A stretch of DNA of 64,000 nucleotides, from assembly GCA_024196135.1 (NCBI GenBank), contig JAMQCK010000069.1, positions 1 to 64,000 of the forward strand, given 5' to 3'. The position numbers and the translations under genes were made by a program. The notes under the pieces are model-generated. The model saw only the letters and a list, made by a program, of their open reading frames with translations, was not told the origin of the DNA and did no database searches. This document shows positions 36,111-49,504 of the stretch, piece by piece; positions within the stretch are counted from its first letter, which is position 1, and each line of letters begins with the position of its first letter. This stretch comes from Pleurotus ostreatus/Saccharomyces cerevisiae fusant. Its lineage: Eukaryota > Opisthokonta.

Positions 36111-38060
36111 TCACATTTCCGCCTCGATCTGCCTCCAGTCCCCGGCAGAACGCTCCCATGCATCGGCGACCCGGTAGACAGTGCCCTCGTCCCATAGGTT
36201 GCCGACGATCTTCAAATACGTCAGGCATCGCGAAGAAGAGCACGCGCAGAAGTGCCTCACCTGCAGACCAACAGGAAGGCGAATATCCTTATCCGAAGGC
36301 GAGAGAATGAAATCGTCCGTCGGCGGCGCGACCCCCATGGGAATCGAGAGCGCAGGGTGTCCGGTGCCGTTGAATTGCGACGTGTTCGCGATGATCCCCG
36401 CTGGATGAAGGTCAGCTTTCGGCACTCCGATGCTCGCAAAAGAGTCGACCACTCACCATAGTGGTCGTGCGTGTGCCAAGGCCCGCCATCCGGGTTCGAG
36501 TGTCGCTTAGCAGTAAAGGGTACCGTGGGCATTATGAGCACATCGCACTCCTTCAGCACCGCGTCGTAGTCCTCCTTCAGCTTCCGAATCTGGTTGACCG
36601 CCCGGCCGTACGCAGTAGCGTACCGCAGACCAGCGCCACCCCACGCGTACTCGGCGCACAGGCTCGTGTTCTTCACGTACGTGTGTGCGCGATCCCACTT
36701 CGCCTGGTCCCACGGTAGCAGCTTCTCGAAGTACTCGTTCAGGTAGAGCGCGCGGCGCTGGCACTGGCGGCCAATCCGCGTCTGCGAGCTGCCCATCTTG
36801 TTGATGACGGTCATCGCGGGGAGGATCTCGCGGTGTCGCGGGACGGAGACGGGAGTAACCTGCGCGCCTAGGTGCCGGAAGCGCTGGACCGCGAGCTCAA
36901 AGAGGCGCCCGACTTGAGGCTGCAGTCGCGGGAGCTCGATGCCCTGCTGGAGGATGCCGATGCGTGTGCCCATGAGAGGATATTCGGGTCGCCTAGAGGA
37001 GAGAACATCGTTCGCGTAGTGAGGGACGAAGGCGCGAGCTGGGGCGCCTAGCTGGCGGTCGTCCATCCCATCGTATCCAGCGACGATCTCGAGCAGGAGT
37101 GCATTGTCGAGCACAGTCTTCGTCATTGGCCCGACGTAGTCCACACTGGCCTCCGAGGACAAGACCCCAGTGTAAGGCACCAGGCCCAGCGTAGGCTTCA
37201 GCCCGACGAGACCACAGAAAGCTGCTGGCTGCACGACGAGGTCAGCATGAGGACTACGCCTGTAGATCAACAATAACACGCACAAGACGGACGCTACCTC
37301 CTTGGTCACCGCCCATGCCCATATCGACTTCGCCAGAGCCAATGAGCGCGCCGCAGCCTGAGCTAGAACCACCAGCGCTAAACCCTTTGGCGTAGGGGTT
37401 TTCGACTGGGCGTCCAGGCGAGGAGTTGGATGCCGCGCCGTGAGACATGTTCTGCAAGAGATCAGTAACGGCGGGAAGACGGTTAGCGCAGTACATACCT
37501 CGCAAGTAGCCTTCCCGATGATGTTACCGCCCGCCTCAAGGATGCGCGTCACGATAGTGGCGTCCGTGCTGGCTGCGTCGATCGTGAGAGGCGAGCCTAC
37601 AACACTTGAGGTCAGGGTACGCACGGACGAAGTCCGAGACGACATCCGTGCCGAATTGGCATGGGACGCCAGCCAGGCAGATGTTGTCCTTCAGACAGAT
37701 GGTCTTGCCCTCGAGACAACCACCGCGCCGCCCACTGACGGAGACCTTGGTCGCCCAGCCTTTCAGCGCATTTTCTGCGTCTGGGGGCACGCGAATGTTG
37801 TAGCGAGGGAAAACATCGTAGTCGACGGGTGGCAGGTGGTCTGCAGGGCACCTCAGGCATCGTGACAGCGCGACGACGACGAAATATATACCTGGAATGC
37901 TCATGACCATGTCGAGAGACTGCTTGAACTGCCCCATGAGCTTGAGGTAGTCCTCAGTCTCTTCTTCCTTGATGGTCAGTCCAAGTCGCTGCGACGCCTC
38001 ACGAAGATCGGCCTCCGAGACCGTCGCGACGTCGGTCAAGAGGACGTTTGCGTCCGTCAT
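36111..38060 (-). CDS. Amidase (amidase-signature family, fungal acetamidase/FAAH-like)
   Basis: Ser-cisSer-Lys hydrolase of amides. About 560 aa through roughly seven introns. The catalytic Lys lies in [16 protein letters not shown], the first serine in the [12 protein letters not shown] loop, and the nucleophile in [20 protein letters not shown], the amidase signature. An N-terminal DYLPPVDYD segment and the C-terminal [22 protein letters not shown] and PALSIP motifs are typical. One intron acceptor near 37604 gives a [15 protein letters not shown] join, while other joins are approximate. Same strand as the amidohydrolase about 735 bp downstream; coupling is not shown. Substrate unknown; nitrogen scavenging is a common role for the family. 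Confidence 0.9.
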
Positions 38061-40330
38061 GTCGCCGTGTAGCAGTGGACAAGTAGACGACGCTTTGGGG
38101 AGAGCGAAAGGCTAGCGGTTTGCCGCCACCTCAAAGCGAAAATCGCCTCATATAACCCACCCAAAGTTCGCGAAGGTCAGATATGTGCCCGGTCGGTCTT
38201 TCGATAGCTCGATAGAGCACTGCTGGAGATAGCGTTTTGGGCTCTCTGGGTACTGGGCTAGGGCTCGCCTTCGCGCACGATAACAGCGGCCCACCCTCCC
38301 TGCACGCGTAGGCCTCCGGGATGCCTCATGTGTGGGTCGCGCACAGTCGGCTTCGCGGATAGCGAGCCGCCATGGGTGGCGGAAGCAGTCCGCGCAGTGA
38401 CAAAGCGCTGGCCAAATGCACGTACGGGACACAGGGGATCCCCATGTGGAAGGTCTTGATCGGCGAAAGCGGGGTCGGGGGCCGCGAATACGACTTCCTT
38501 TCATCTTTCTCGAATCGAAAGCAATATCGATTCAGCTATGAACAGTGTCGACCCGATAGCATGTTTGTATTTCGCCGAGGACGCCAAGAAGGGAGTTGAG
38601 TGTGAGCGCGAGCGTCATACTTGTAGCCGTTCTTCTATCTCGCCTCTTCGAGCGCGCAAGTCGGGACTTCTTGCGGGAGACCCTGGATCCTACCGCCAAC
38701 GACTAGAGTACGCTGACGCAAGCCTAGTCGAGAATTTTGGGCTAGTGGCTTGATATTCATCGAAATGAAGTTCCTCAGCGCCGCCTCATTGTCGGACTCG
38801 TTAAGAACGGATCCTGAAGTTTCTATCAGCGAGTTGGAAGGTCCGGAGCGGATATAGCTGCGCGAAAAAGGCGTTCAGCGTACGTACATCATCCCGGAGA
38901 AGCTGCACTCGTCATGGTCCACGACTTGCGTATCTCTTCGAGGTGATGAAGCGAACTGTCGCAGGCGAGCACTGAGAAACAAGGACAAGTAGCCAAGGTA
39001 GCCGTCGCACGCAGGCGCTAAGCTGAGCCCCAATCTAAGGAATCTTCACGTGCTGGAAATGGCGTCGCCGCCGGCAACGTTGGACACTGCGACAGCGTTG
39101 AGACCGAGTACGCAAGCTGCAATGCCGAAAGTCGTCAATATGCAAACCCGGCGGACGTGCTGCGTGGGCAGGGACAGGAAGCGCATGCTGTATGACATCA
39201 ACTGAGGGTCGAGGGACGAATCCTGGTATAGGCACGAACCTATCAGCCTTCTGCCTGGCGGTATGTGGCGTGGGAAGTTGAAGTGGATTGAGCTTGAGGC
39301 GCTGGTGGCTGGCACGACGGTGCGTACAGATGAGCGGGAAGTTGCATGCCGATGCTCAGCGCTCAGTATGTCCCACTCAGCATCAAGCCGAGTCGGGCAT
39401 GGCCATCCTAAGGGATTGACTGTAGGATACTGGCCAGTGAAGGATAGTCTATAGTTCTCCAGTAGAAGCACGACTGCCGATAGCCGATAAGCCGCCTCAG
39501 TAGGTTCGTCATTCAAAGTCGACCCATGGCCCACTGGCGAAGCGATCCCCAGCCCGTTTGAAAGGAATACAAAGTCGCACAAATACTTTATATATTACCA
39601 GACAATTGAGTCAGGAATATATTCTGCTAGAAAGGTAAGCTGAGCGTTATGACACGAGATGGGCGCCGACAGCACCTGAACTATGCGCGCGCTCGCGCGA
39701 GCAGTTCATTCCATCGTGAGGACCCCGAGACTGACATAATTTGCGGGCGAATCGGCGTCAGCACAAATTTGCGGTGCATGCGACGCCATGAACGCGTGAA
39801 TGAAGAGACACGCAGGCGGAAGAAGAACAACACAGGGATGTTGACACATGTTTGGCTTGCCTATTAGTCTGTCGGACCCGAGAGCGGTCACATCCTTTCC
39901 TCCGTCTTCCGGACTCTGCAGTCACTGTCAATGCCCTCGACCATCCCTCAAGGCACACCCTCTGTCCGGATAAATACATCATTCATTCGCCACCCGTCAC
40001 ATATTACACATGCCGCTACAGCGCTAGCACGACAACATTTTACAGCACGAGCGAGGGCTACCCCGCGACATGAGAGGATGGTACGCGTCATTACAACAGG
40101 CATGCGTTACAACAGTGCGGTAGGTGCAAGGGTGATGAGGGGGGCAGGGAAAGCGCGCGGCGATGGACGCGAAGTATGGTCAGCGGCGGACGCAATGAAT
40201 GACGCGCGAGCGCACGGCGGTGCTACAGTACGATATGATGAGACAGAGAGGACGCAGTGAGGAAGGACGAAAACAAGAGAAAAGGGAAACGTGTGCAAGC
40301 GTCAGAGTTCGTCGAGGGGTCGTCAAACGC
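38061..40330. other. Gene-poor region
   Basis: Largest gap in the middle of the window. A minus-strand frame at 39046-39582 (178 aa) ends with a hydrophobic ILTTFGIAACVLGLNAVAVS segment that could be a decayed membrane protein, but no splice partners were found. Other frames are short. No tRNA or repeat seen. Confidence 0.45.
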
Positions 40331-41833
<1,503 letters not shown>

Positions 41834-42258
41834 ATTGGGCGGTTTTGGTGACTTCCAAGCACTTGCTTGGGATGTGGGGGCTTTTGGTGGTGGCGACGAG
41901 CGCGGAAGACGGTGGCTGCTGAGCGAGAGAGTCGCCGACGATGATGATCAAGGATCAAGATGGAACGCTGTGATGAAGATTTTTGTGTCGGCATCCGCCG
42001 GATTACTAATCCGGACATTGGGCCTGGTCCTTCGGACCTTCACGCTAACCTATGCCGGAGCTCGCGTTTCTAGTATGCTCATGCACTCAAGAGCATCGTC
42101 CTTAGAAGCTGGGTGAACGTTTGAGAAAGCAATCTGATATCTTCCTCGCCAACGCTACCGCGCCAAACGACAAGGCCTTGACCTAACTCGACGTCATGCC
42201 CTTGGCTCTACGAAGGAAAGGAAGAACCCATGCACTGATTGAAATGAATGTGTGTTGG
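41834..42258. other. Short intergenic region
   Basis: eIF4A 5' flank and UbiA 3' flank; no additional feature. Confidence 0.5.
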
Positions 42259-43450
42259 TCATGTGTCAACTGCGCCTCTCAGTCTGGGAAAGATAGGAAG
42301 GACATGACAAGCAATCAGCCACAACTAGAAAGAGGCGCTATCAGCGAATGCGTCATCCCAAATCATGAGGACTCACGCTATACCACCAGTACGCGCGGGC
42401 GTCTGCCGCTTCCGTGCACCCTCTTACAAAGAGCATGGCGCTGGTCAGCGCAAGCCCACCGAAAATTGAAGAAAAGGCGGCGGGAGGCTCCCAGAAGTAC
42501 ACCAACGCAGCTGTCCAGCCAAATAGCGAGACGCCCAGCAACCATCGCGCAAGGCCATGCGAAAGGATGAGAGGGATCGTCTTGCGCCCCACAGCAGCAT
42601 CGCCTGCACGGTCCCTGAAGTCCTGAGCGTACCCCTGGGGAAAGAAGGAGGCGGTTGTATCATGCACTTTCCGTACAAGTGAAGACCTCTGACCGTAGTC
42701 GCGAAAACGGCGCCAATCATAGTGAGTGCGCTGCGGGCGAGAGGCGATAGCGGGCGGCCATCATCTATTAGATTGAATAATCAGACGGTGAACATTTGAA
42801 CAATCCCCGACTCACCAAAGCAGACCGTCATCCCCCAGCCGTAACAGACATACCCTACGGCCGACAGGGCAGATTTCAACATGCCAATGGTCGCCAGCCC
42901 GCCCTCGTTGTACGCATAGGTAGCCGCAAAGTAGAGCGCGCTGCACGGCAGAAGACCACGGCAGGCGCTCAGGGCCAGCGACGCGGCGACGAAGGCAAAG
43001 TGAAGGACGCGCGTTGCCTCGGGGGAGATGCGGCCAGCGGGCAATGGGCGATGCGGCTTTGAGATGCGGTCTTCGTGTAGTCCGAGGAGCTGCTACGGAT
43101 AAGGGCGACGGCATTATACGTAAGCAGGAGTGTACCTGGTTCTTGGTCTACAGCGAATGTGGGTTAGAATTGTCATGCGAAGAGCTAAGTGTGCATCGAA
43201 CCTGGAAGGAAAGCAGGTGAAGCTCGGTCCACACAATCCCTTCGACTAATGCGAGCGCGTCAGGAGGTCCGGCAAGGACCATACCCATGGCCAGCTCCAA
43301 GTTTATTAGTAGAAGGATTTGGCTGAGCCGCATTCCAGAACAGCGTACCGCAGGACACAGGAAAGGCACGATATCCGTCTCGGTGAACAAGTAGACTGTG
43401 TAGGTCCCTCTCGTCAAAGAAGAAATACAGTCCCGCAGAAAGGGCGGCAT
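42259..43450 (-). CDS. UbiA-family membrane prenyltransferase
   Basis: Integral-membrane aromatic/terpenoid prenyltransferase. Exons (complement) start 43450..43202, 43147..43136 (12 nt), 43092..42816, then from 42764; the exon boundary near 42690/42634 is uncertain; the last exon runs to 42259. The join across the 12-nt exon builds FQTKNQQLLGLHEDRISKPH followed by RPLPAGRIS, the first conserved motif (N...EDR...K..RP). The second is QDFRDRAGDAAVGRKTIPL with its Asp pair. Several hydrophobic helices (CPAVRCSGMRLSQILLLINL; GLLPCSALYFAATYAY; GYVCYGWGMTVCF) alternate with loops. The polar head is conserved, so it is likely active. No other prenylation or cluster genes lie next to it. Confidence 0.9.
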
Positions 43451-44800
43451 CGTGAGCTGGGATGTGGGTGTGGTCCTAGCTCTCTTCGTCTCGCCTTATA
43501 GGCTAGCGATGAGCACTGAGCTATTAGTCCTCCGCCCGAGCATCGCGCAATGATCCCGGGAGGCAAGTTCAGGGCCTAGTAGGGAATTCAGAGCGCATCT
43601 CAACCATTGATGCTCACGAAGCCCTAAGGCGTATGAACGCCGAGAAGATGTCGACGCTGGACTCCTTAGGCGACAGCGGAAGGACCTTCGTCGGGCCAGT
43701 ACGGTCGTCGATAACCTTGGCTACAATTGGTAATGGAGAGGTACTTTGAAAGCCCGCGCAGCTTAGCAGCTCATACGCGCTATCAAAGGGAGAATGAACG
43801 GGCATGGTGGGAGGACAGAACATGTTGGCGCTGCGTATGTGATGCTCTGTTTGGCAACAGTCGGCTATTTCCGGTGGACCCACACGACCCAGCAATACAC
43901 ATCAAAAGGTACGGGCACGGCGAAAGTCAAGTTCTTCGTCGCGACGCATTCACGACGAATCGTACAGGCGCTGAGGTTCCTTGGATCCCAATTTAATGTA
44001 TGTACGAGGGCCCCCGGTTTAATTTTGGTACAAGATTGAGAGCCTACGGTAATTGGTACGCAAGACTTGCGCAGCAAAGCCCAAAGGTGACTACCAGTAA
44101 TTCAAGTATCGCCAGTGACTTTCGTTCTTCAAAGCCAAGTGGAGGTTATATACTGGCCTTCCCGGATCCACGCAGAGAAATGGACGGTAGTAGAAGGGCG
44201 CGCAAATCCTCGATCATCCGAGGTCCCTAGACATTCGAAGAGCGATGAAGCGCGGGGCGTGCTGGGGGCGTGCCATCCAGTCATCGCATTGCGACCGTTC
44301 GAGATGGGCTATGCGGATACGCGAGATCGCCGGACAGCGCGTCCCTTCGTCCGGGACGAGTGCGCAGGGAGACTATCCGCGCCTCGCGCTCGTCGTCACA
44401 GCGCGCACCCAGAGCGGCCGTTCACTGAGGGGCTGCGAGTCTACGCTTCATCTTCAGGATGCTGAAGCCTCCGAAGGAGATTGCTACCACGCGTGCGAGG
44501 TCAGCGACGCGCAGCAGGAAGCTAGGTAGCACGCCCGACGGGCGGTAATCGCGCGGCAGACCGCTGAGTCGGGTGGCATGCAGAGATGGCGCGAGTGGGA
44601 GCAGCGAGCGCTGTCTCGCGGGCTCGAGGTGACCTCTTATGCTAGGAGAGCGCTAGAGAGCCGCGTCCAGACCGTGGATGAGACCCTTGACGCGTAGGAG
44701 GGCGGAGGCGGTGAGGACGTGTCGAAGCGCCATCATGCCTCGCGGCGAGCTATACACGAATTCGACAACGGCGCGAGCGCGGAGTCGAGCCCCAGTGTCG
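43451..44800. other. Gap between UbiA gene and B-3
   Basis: No supported gene. A minus-strand frame at 43614-43895 (93 aa, ending IFSAFIRLRAS) has protein-like composition but no recognisable domain or splice partner. Confidence 0.4.
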
Positions 44801-46122
44801 CTACCTCTCGTCGAATGACGCCAGATAGACGTTGTACCTGAAGTACGCCCAGTCGTTGCTGCAGAACGTCTGCGTGGGGTAAGTCCCATCCCGCGCCGCC
44901 CACGACGGCGGGTTCTTGATGGGGTTGCGCTTGCACGTCTGCAGCGCACGTCGGCCTTTGCGCGTCGGCGACGGGAGCGGGCCAGAGCAGTCTTCTTCAG
45001 CAGCAGAAGGCGACTTGGGCGGGCGGTGGTACGGATGCGCGCGCTTCGCGATGCGTACCGAGCGGCGCTCGCGGTAGACGGAGTGGGGAGGGTCCTCCTC
45101 GGGAGGTGGTGCATCCGGAGGCACTCCGAGCGTCCACTTGGCGCACTTCTTGCAGTAGTTGTCTTCCCCGATAGCGACATTCTTGAGTATTTCGACGGGG
45201 TTGTGATCACGTGGACGGTGCTCGGGCACGACATAGCCTGTTGCCTCGGAGGGTGTGAGCCCCTCGTCATCCTGTGTGTACTTCGGCTCCGCGAGAAACC
45301 ACGTCGGAGGCTTTATTCGTTGATGTTGCCACTGCCTGGCGATCCGACCGCAAAGCGCGTGCCACTGCGATGTGAGGGGCGTAGAGCAGGTGAAAAGCAT
45401 CGCGTATGCCCAGGAGCAAATGGAGAATGGGTGCGTGAGACACTCGACGACCCGAAATTGATCGCTTCCTGGGGGATACGGTTTGTTGTACACGGGGCTG
45501 ATACCACCGTTGAGGTCGTCCTGGGTTTGTGGTTTCAGATGGAATTCATCTTGAAGGGCGCGAGCGGCATCTGTAGTGGGTATGAATACGTAACGGTAAA
45601 GACCGCTCGCCGGAGCCAACTACCCTGTTCAGCACTTCGCTTAAAAGAGGAATTAGACTAACGCACTGCGGACATTGGCCGACGAGAGTGTTTATGGGCC
45701 GTTCTACGAGCTTTCTGCCCTGCAAACTCTATGAAACGCATGGCGTCCAAGTATGTCCTGTAAGTGGGCACAAGCACAAATTCTCCTGCCCGAAACATCT
45801 CGTTTATGTCTTTGCGCACTAAAAACTTCGTCAGATGAGTCAATGCGGAGGCAGCCACATAACTCACGGACGATATGATTTTCCGGAGAGCGCAGGTAGT
45901 AGGGAAGGCCTCCTCGATTTAGCCCGAATATCCATTCCTGACATGCAATCTATATATATCGCACTCAGATGAAAGAGTAAGTAGCCAAGGAAGGAATGAA
46001 CTCACACCCATAGGGCTAACGTCTGGGGAATCATAAGGTATCAGAGGAGACTCGTATATGTCAGTTGTTGCGCCGGTGATTGGACAGAGAAATTCATCGC
46101 GGTAGTGCTCATACGCAGTCAT
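44801..46122 (-). CDS. B-3: pseudo-HNH family protein
   Basis: Family B, copy 3, divergent partner of A-2. Exons (complement): 46122..46006, 45949..45868, 45818..45667, 45619..44801 (389 aa). Motifs: CPITGATTDIYESPLIPYD; EWIFGLNRGGLPYYL; Asn63 in ENHIV; RKDINEMFRAGEFVLVPT; RRPMSA; YRYVFIPTTDAARALQ; VECLTHPFSIC; TPSEATGY; KCAKWTLGVPPDAPPP; RRSVRIAKRAHPY; PLPSPTRKGRRALQTCKRNP; FCSNDWAYFRYNV. The HNH His positions are Pro26 and Asn72. SPLIP aligns with the AHIIP of HNH_2, showing the His-to-Pro change most clearly. The ATG at 46122 matches the starts of the other B genes; an upstream in-frame ATG at 46158 exists. Confidence 0.83.
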
Positions 46123-46568
46123 AGTCGGCTGGGTGGAATGGTAGGAAGGAAGTGGCAAGTCTGCCTCCGAGCTCGGTCCGACATGCCGTTGTCAAACATC
46201 GTCAAACCCATCACTGGAAGCAAACCTTTCATTGTTTTCTCCTTTGTTCCTTTGTTCTCTTTGTCGACGCCTCGTTGCAACCATGAATCATGGCTGAAAC
46301 ACGGGGAAATGGCTCGCGTGGATACCCTCGACGTCCGTGCGATGACCAATCCCCACCGTACAGCAGCCATCACATACCATATAAGGCATTCGTTTGCTGC
46401 GAAACAGTCACGGCCACCCAGGTGGCGGACAAGGCCATGGCCCAGATGAAATGAACCGAGTCATTTAAATACACCGATTATTCTTCTCTCCCTTGTTTTC
46501 TTTCTTGTCCTCTTCCTCTTCCTCTTCGTCGTCCTCGTCTTCTCTCCCCTCTCCTCGCATTGCTGGAC
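46123..46568. promoter_or_regulatory. Divergent promoter of B-3 / A-2
   Basis: 446 bp. At 46231-46266 the A-2 strand has three CTTTGT boxes in a TTTTCTCCTTTGTTCCTTTG-type run; its complement reads GACAAAGAGAACAAAGG, close to GACAAAGGAGAACAAAGG at 18212. It lies about 300 bp before the A-2 ATG, nearly the same distance as the element in the A-1/B-1 promoter. A CT-rich leader at 46485-46560 precedes A-2. Confidence 0.5.
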
Positions 46569-49164
46569 ATGGCACAGCGCAGCCGCGGTGGTATCTCGAG
46601 CAAGCCTTCCGCCACAGCTGGTGGGCGCTCTAAATCCAAAGCTACCCAAGCTCGTCGCAACTACCACAGCAGTGTCGAGGGGTCGCCTGTGAAGGCAACT
46701 GCCAAAGAGCGTCCGCCCGAGCTCCCGCGCAAATTGCTGAAGATAGTCGGGGTAAGGAGATGCGCAATAGGCTGTATGATTGGTCCCCCGTGGCTAGTCC
46801 AGGGTATACACATCGTCAGCCGGACGCTCAAGAACACGCACGGAGAGATCGTAAGCACATCACCCTTCAATGTAGACCCCGCTGACGCTTCGTGTAGTAC
46901 GACCGTTTCAGAAACTGTGTCGGGATCTTTGACGAGAAAACTGGAGAGAAGGTCATAGATCTGGATGACATCGGAAACTACGAATGGGGTGAGTCGCACT
47001 CCAGTGCTTCACGATGGGATACTCATTTCTACTCCACAGCCCATTTCGACATGCATCACCTTTTCGATGGCCGCTCTGTACAGGGGCGTGCATACGGAGG
47101 AGGGGAATGGGCATTTCGCCCCAAGAATCTGAGGGCATTGACCGCGCATCTGAAGGCCAATCCTAATGCAGACCACAAGACGGTGCGTCGCATAAGCATA
47201 CCTCATAAATGTAACGCTCATCATAGGGATAGTTGTGCCCAAAGGGTCTATACGAGTTCATCGTATACGGCTTTCCCGGCGCTCAGGAACATCTGTTCGG
47301 CCGGTACTCGGAGGACCAACGCACCTACGCTCACCTCAAGAAAGAGGACGGCAAAGAATGGACCAAGGACGAAATCCTCCAGTGGTACATGGAAAGCCAA
47401 CACCGTCACGGCCCAGTCGATGCGCGCATACTGCAAGTCGGCGACCAGGGCTTCGTCATTATCAGCCACATGAATCCCGTTTTCGTCGTTTTCGACTACG
47501 CCTTGAAGATGAAGTATCGCATCATCGACCGCCCGAACGAACCGGATCTCATCAAGGGGATGCCCCAAGAAGATATCGACTTTTTCGTTCACGAGCTGTG
47601 GCCTGTTGTACAACCCTGGTTCGAGGCTCGCAAGCCGCCGCAAGCGATTGCTGTGGCCAAGAAGCAAGCGATTCGATCTACCGGTCCTAGTGGCGTCGTT
47701 CAGTCCGAAGGCGCCGTCAAAGTCGCTCCTGTCACTCCACCAGTGCGCGCCTTCCAGAGCGCCCCTGAGAAGGTCCCAGTCGCGCGCGTTTCCCCACCTC
47801 CAGCCTTCCTATATCCAGAGTCAACTAGAGTCGCTGAGGTCAAACAACACGTGCTCTTCGGCGGACCTTCGACTGACATGGGCGAAGTGCAACCCCGCTA
47901 CGCGTCGTCCGACGCAGGCGCATCCGACGCGACCCAATCGCAATACGATGATACTGAGTCTCTGGACGACGCTTCATCTAATTCAACAGTCACTGCTATG
48001 TCTGGCTCTGGGCTTGTGGCGACGTTCTCCGACGATTGCGACTTTGATGTTGATCCTGAATACGGCGCCGACGAATGTGATCCCAAGTACGACGACTGCG
48101 ATTATGTCGACGACGACGAGCCCGATGCGAAGGACGACCACGATGTCCAGACCGGCTGGCACGAAAGCGACGACCATCTCGCTTTCGATAACGTCCAGGA
48201 GCACGGTCATGCGGTGTTCGACGACGCTGAGGAAATCTTATGGAACCGAAGGAAGCCCCAAAGAGCCATGAGCGAGTCGCCTTGCCCTGCGGGGCCAATG
48301 CACGAGGTCGATCCTACCTCTGGCGACGACTCGGATGCAGAATCGACTGCGACCATACGAGACGAGCGTGACACGAATACATTTGCTGCCGCGAATGCAT
48401 TCGATCAAGAACCACCACCGTCAGACGATCCTCCTTCAGTCCCGCCTCTCCGATCGACTATATATGCAACGTTAGCACCACTCCCAGCGCTCTCGATATC
48501 TGGACTTAAGAAGCCGACCGCGTCCAATAAATCCAAGAAGACCGTACACTTTGTTCGCAAAGACGAGGATGATCCTGGGGAACGCGACGAGCGTTCCGAT
48601 GATATCGAGAAGCAGGTGGCTTCGTCCTCCGCGTCGGCCTCCTTGTCCACCTCGGACCCCTCCTCCTCCTCCTCCTCCTCCGCGAGGACGACCGCCAAAT
48701 CGCCTCCCATCGAATCGCATCCATCGACCACCTCTGAGCCACCTCCCGACGACTCGCTGGCCCAACTACGACGCTCCAAGCGTGTCAAGCAACCTCCCAA
48801 GACTCCCGGGATTGTGCATGCGCCTCCTCCGAACGCGCCATCTCGGGCTGACCGACCCAAGCGCAGCGGCAAGGCCAACAAGGCGGCTACACCAAGGACT
48901 GCGGCAGCGGAAGCGGCTTCTTCGTCCAACGATCGAGGGCCCGACCAGCCTCGCCCTCCCGCCAAGTCACGCGGTCAGAAGCGTACTCGAGACGACCGTG
49001 ACGAGGACGATGACAATGTCGACAATGGCAACGAGGTAGAGGACGACGAAGACGCGGACGAGAGCGACGACGTCGAATCCGTTCATTCCGAATACCTACC
49101 TCGCGCGAAGAGGGTGAAGAGGACCAAGGCGGCCGCCAAGGGCAAGGGGAAGCCCGACAAATAA
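46569..49164 (+). CDS. A-2: HNH_2-like nuclease-type protein with long disordered tail
   Basis: Family A, copy 2. Exons: 46569..46850, 46898..46988, 47040..47182, 47233..49164 (815 aa). Exon 3 is 143 nt, as in A-1. Residues His81 (GIHIVSR), Asn121 (IGNYEW) and His130 (HFDMHHLFDG) keep the H...N-x8-H geometry, followed by GEWAFRP. LCPKGLYEFIVYGFPG opens exon 4; QVGDQGFVIISHMN and VVFDYALKMKYRI follow. Residues past about 310 are disordered: Asp/Tyr-rich patches, a poly-Ser run encoded by TCC repeats near 48660-48690, an acidic block and a C-terminal basic cluster (RAKRVKRTKAAAKGKGKP). Convergent with B-4. Confidence 0.8.
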
Positions 49165-49504
49165 CCTCACGATCATTGAACGACCACTCATTCCACTCGA
49201 ATATCTATCGGACGACCTTCACTCCTTAACTTATTCCTTTCTTTTTCTCCGTGCCCAGCGCACCCCTTTTGTGACCTCGTGCTGTCTGTTGTAGTCTACG
49301 GTCCTATGTATTCACTCCCTTTAACGTAACCCCTCTTTAAATACCACATTCCGTCGTCATAATGTAATCTATGCGTGCTGTGCACGTTGATCTGGAAGCT
49401 GTCAATGGTGGGATCGTCTGATCCCAGATCAAGTCTTCGAACTCGCGCTCCGAGCGATCGTATGCCTGGCGGGACGTCTTGGGCAAGCGATGGGCGGATT
49501 CGGG
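49165..49504. other. Convergent 3' region of A-2 and B-4
   Basis: No feature other than CT-rich and AT-rich stretches. Confidence 0.5.

Noticed and set aside
39046..39582. 178-aa minus-strand frame with a hydrophobic end
   Set aside because: Single hydrophobic stretch, no domain or introns that extend it; left as possible decayed gene in the gap entry.
43614..43895. 93-aa minus-strand frame
   Set aside because: No recognisable domain and no splice partners; could be chance.
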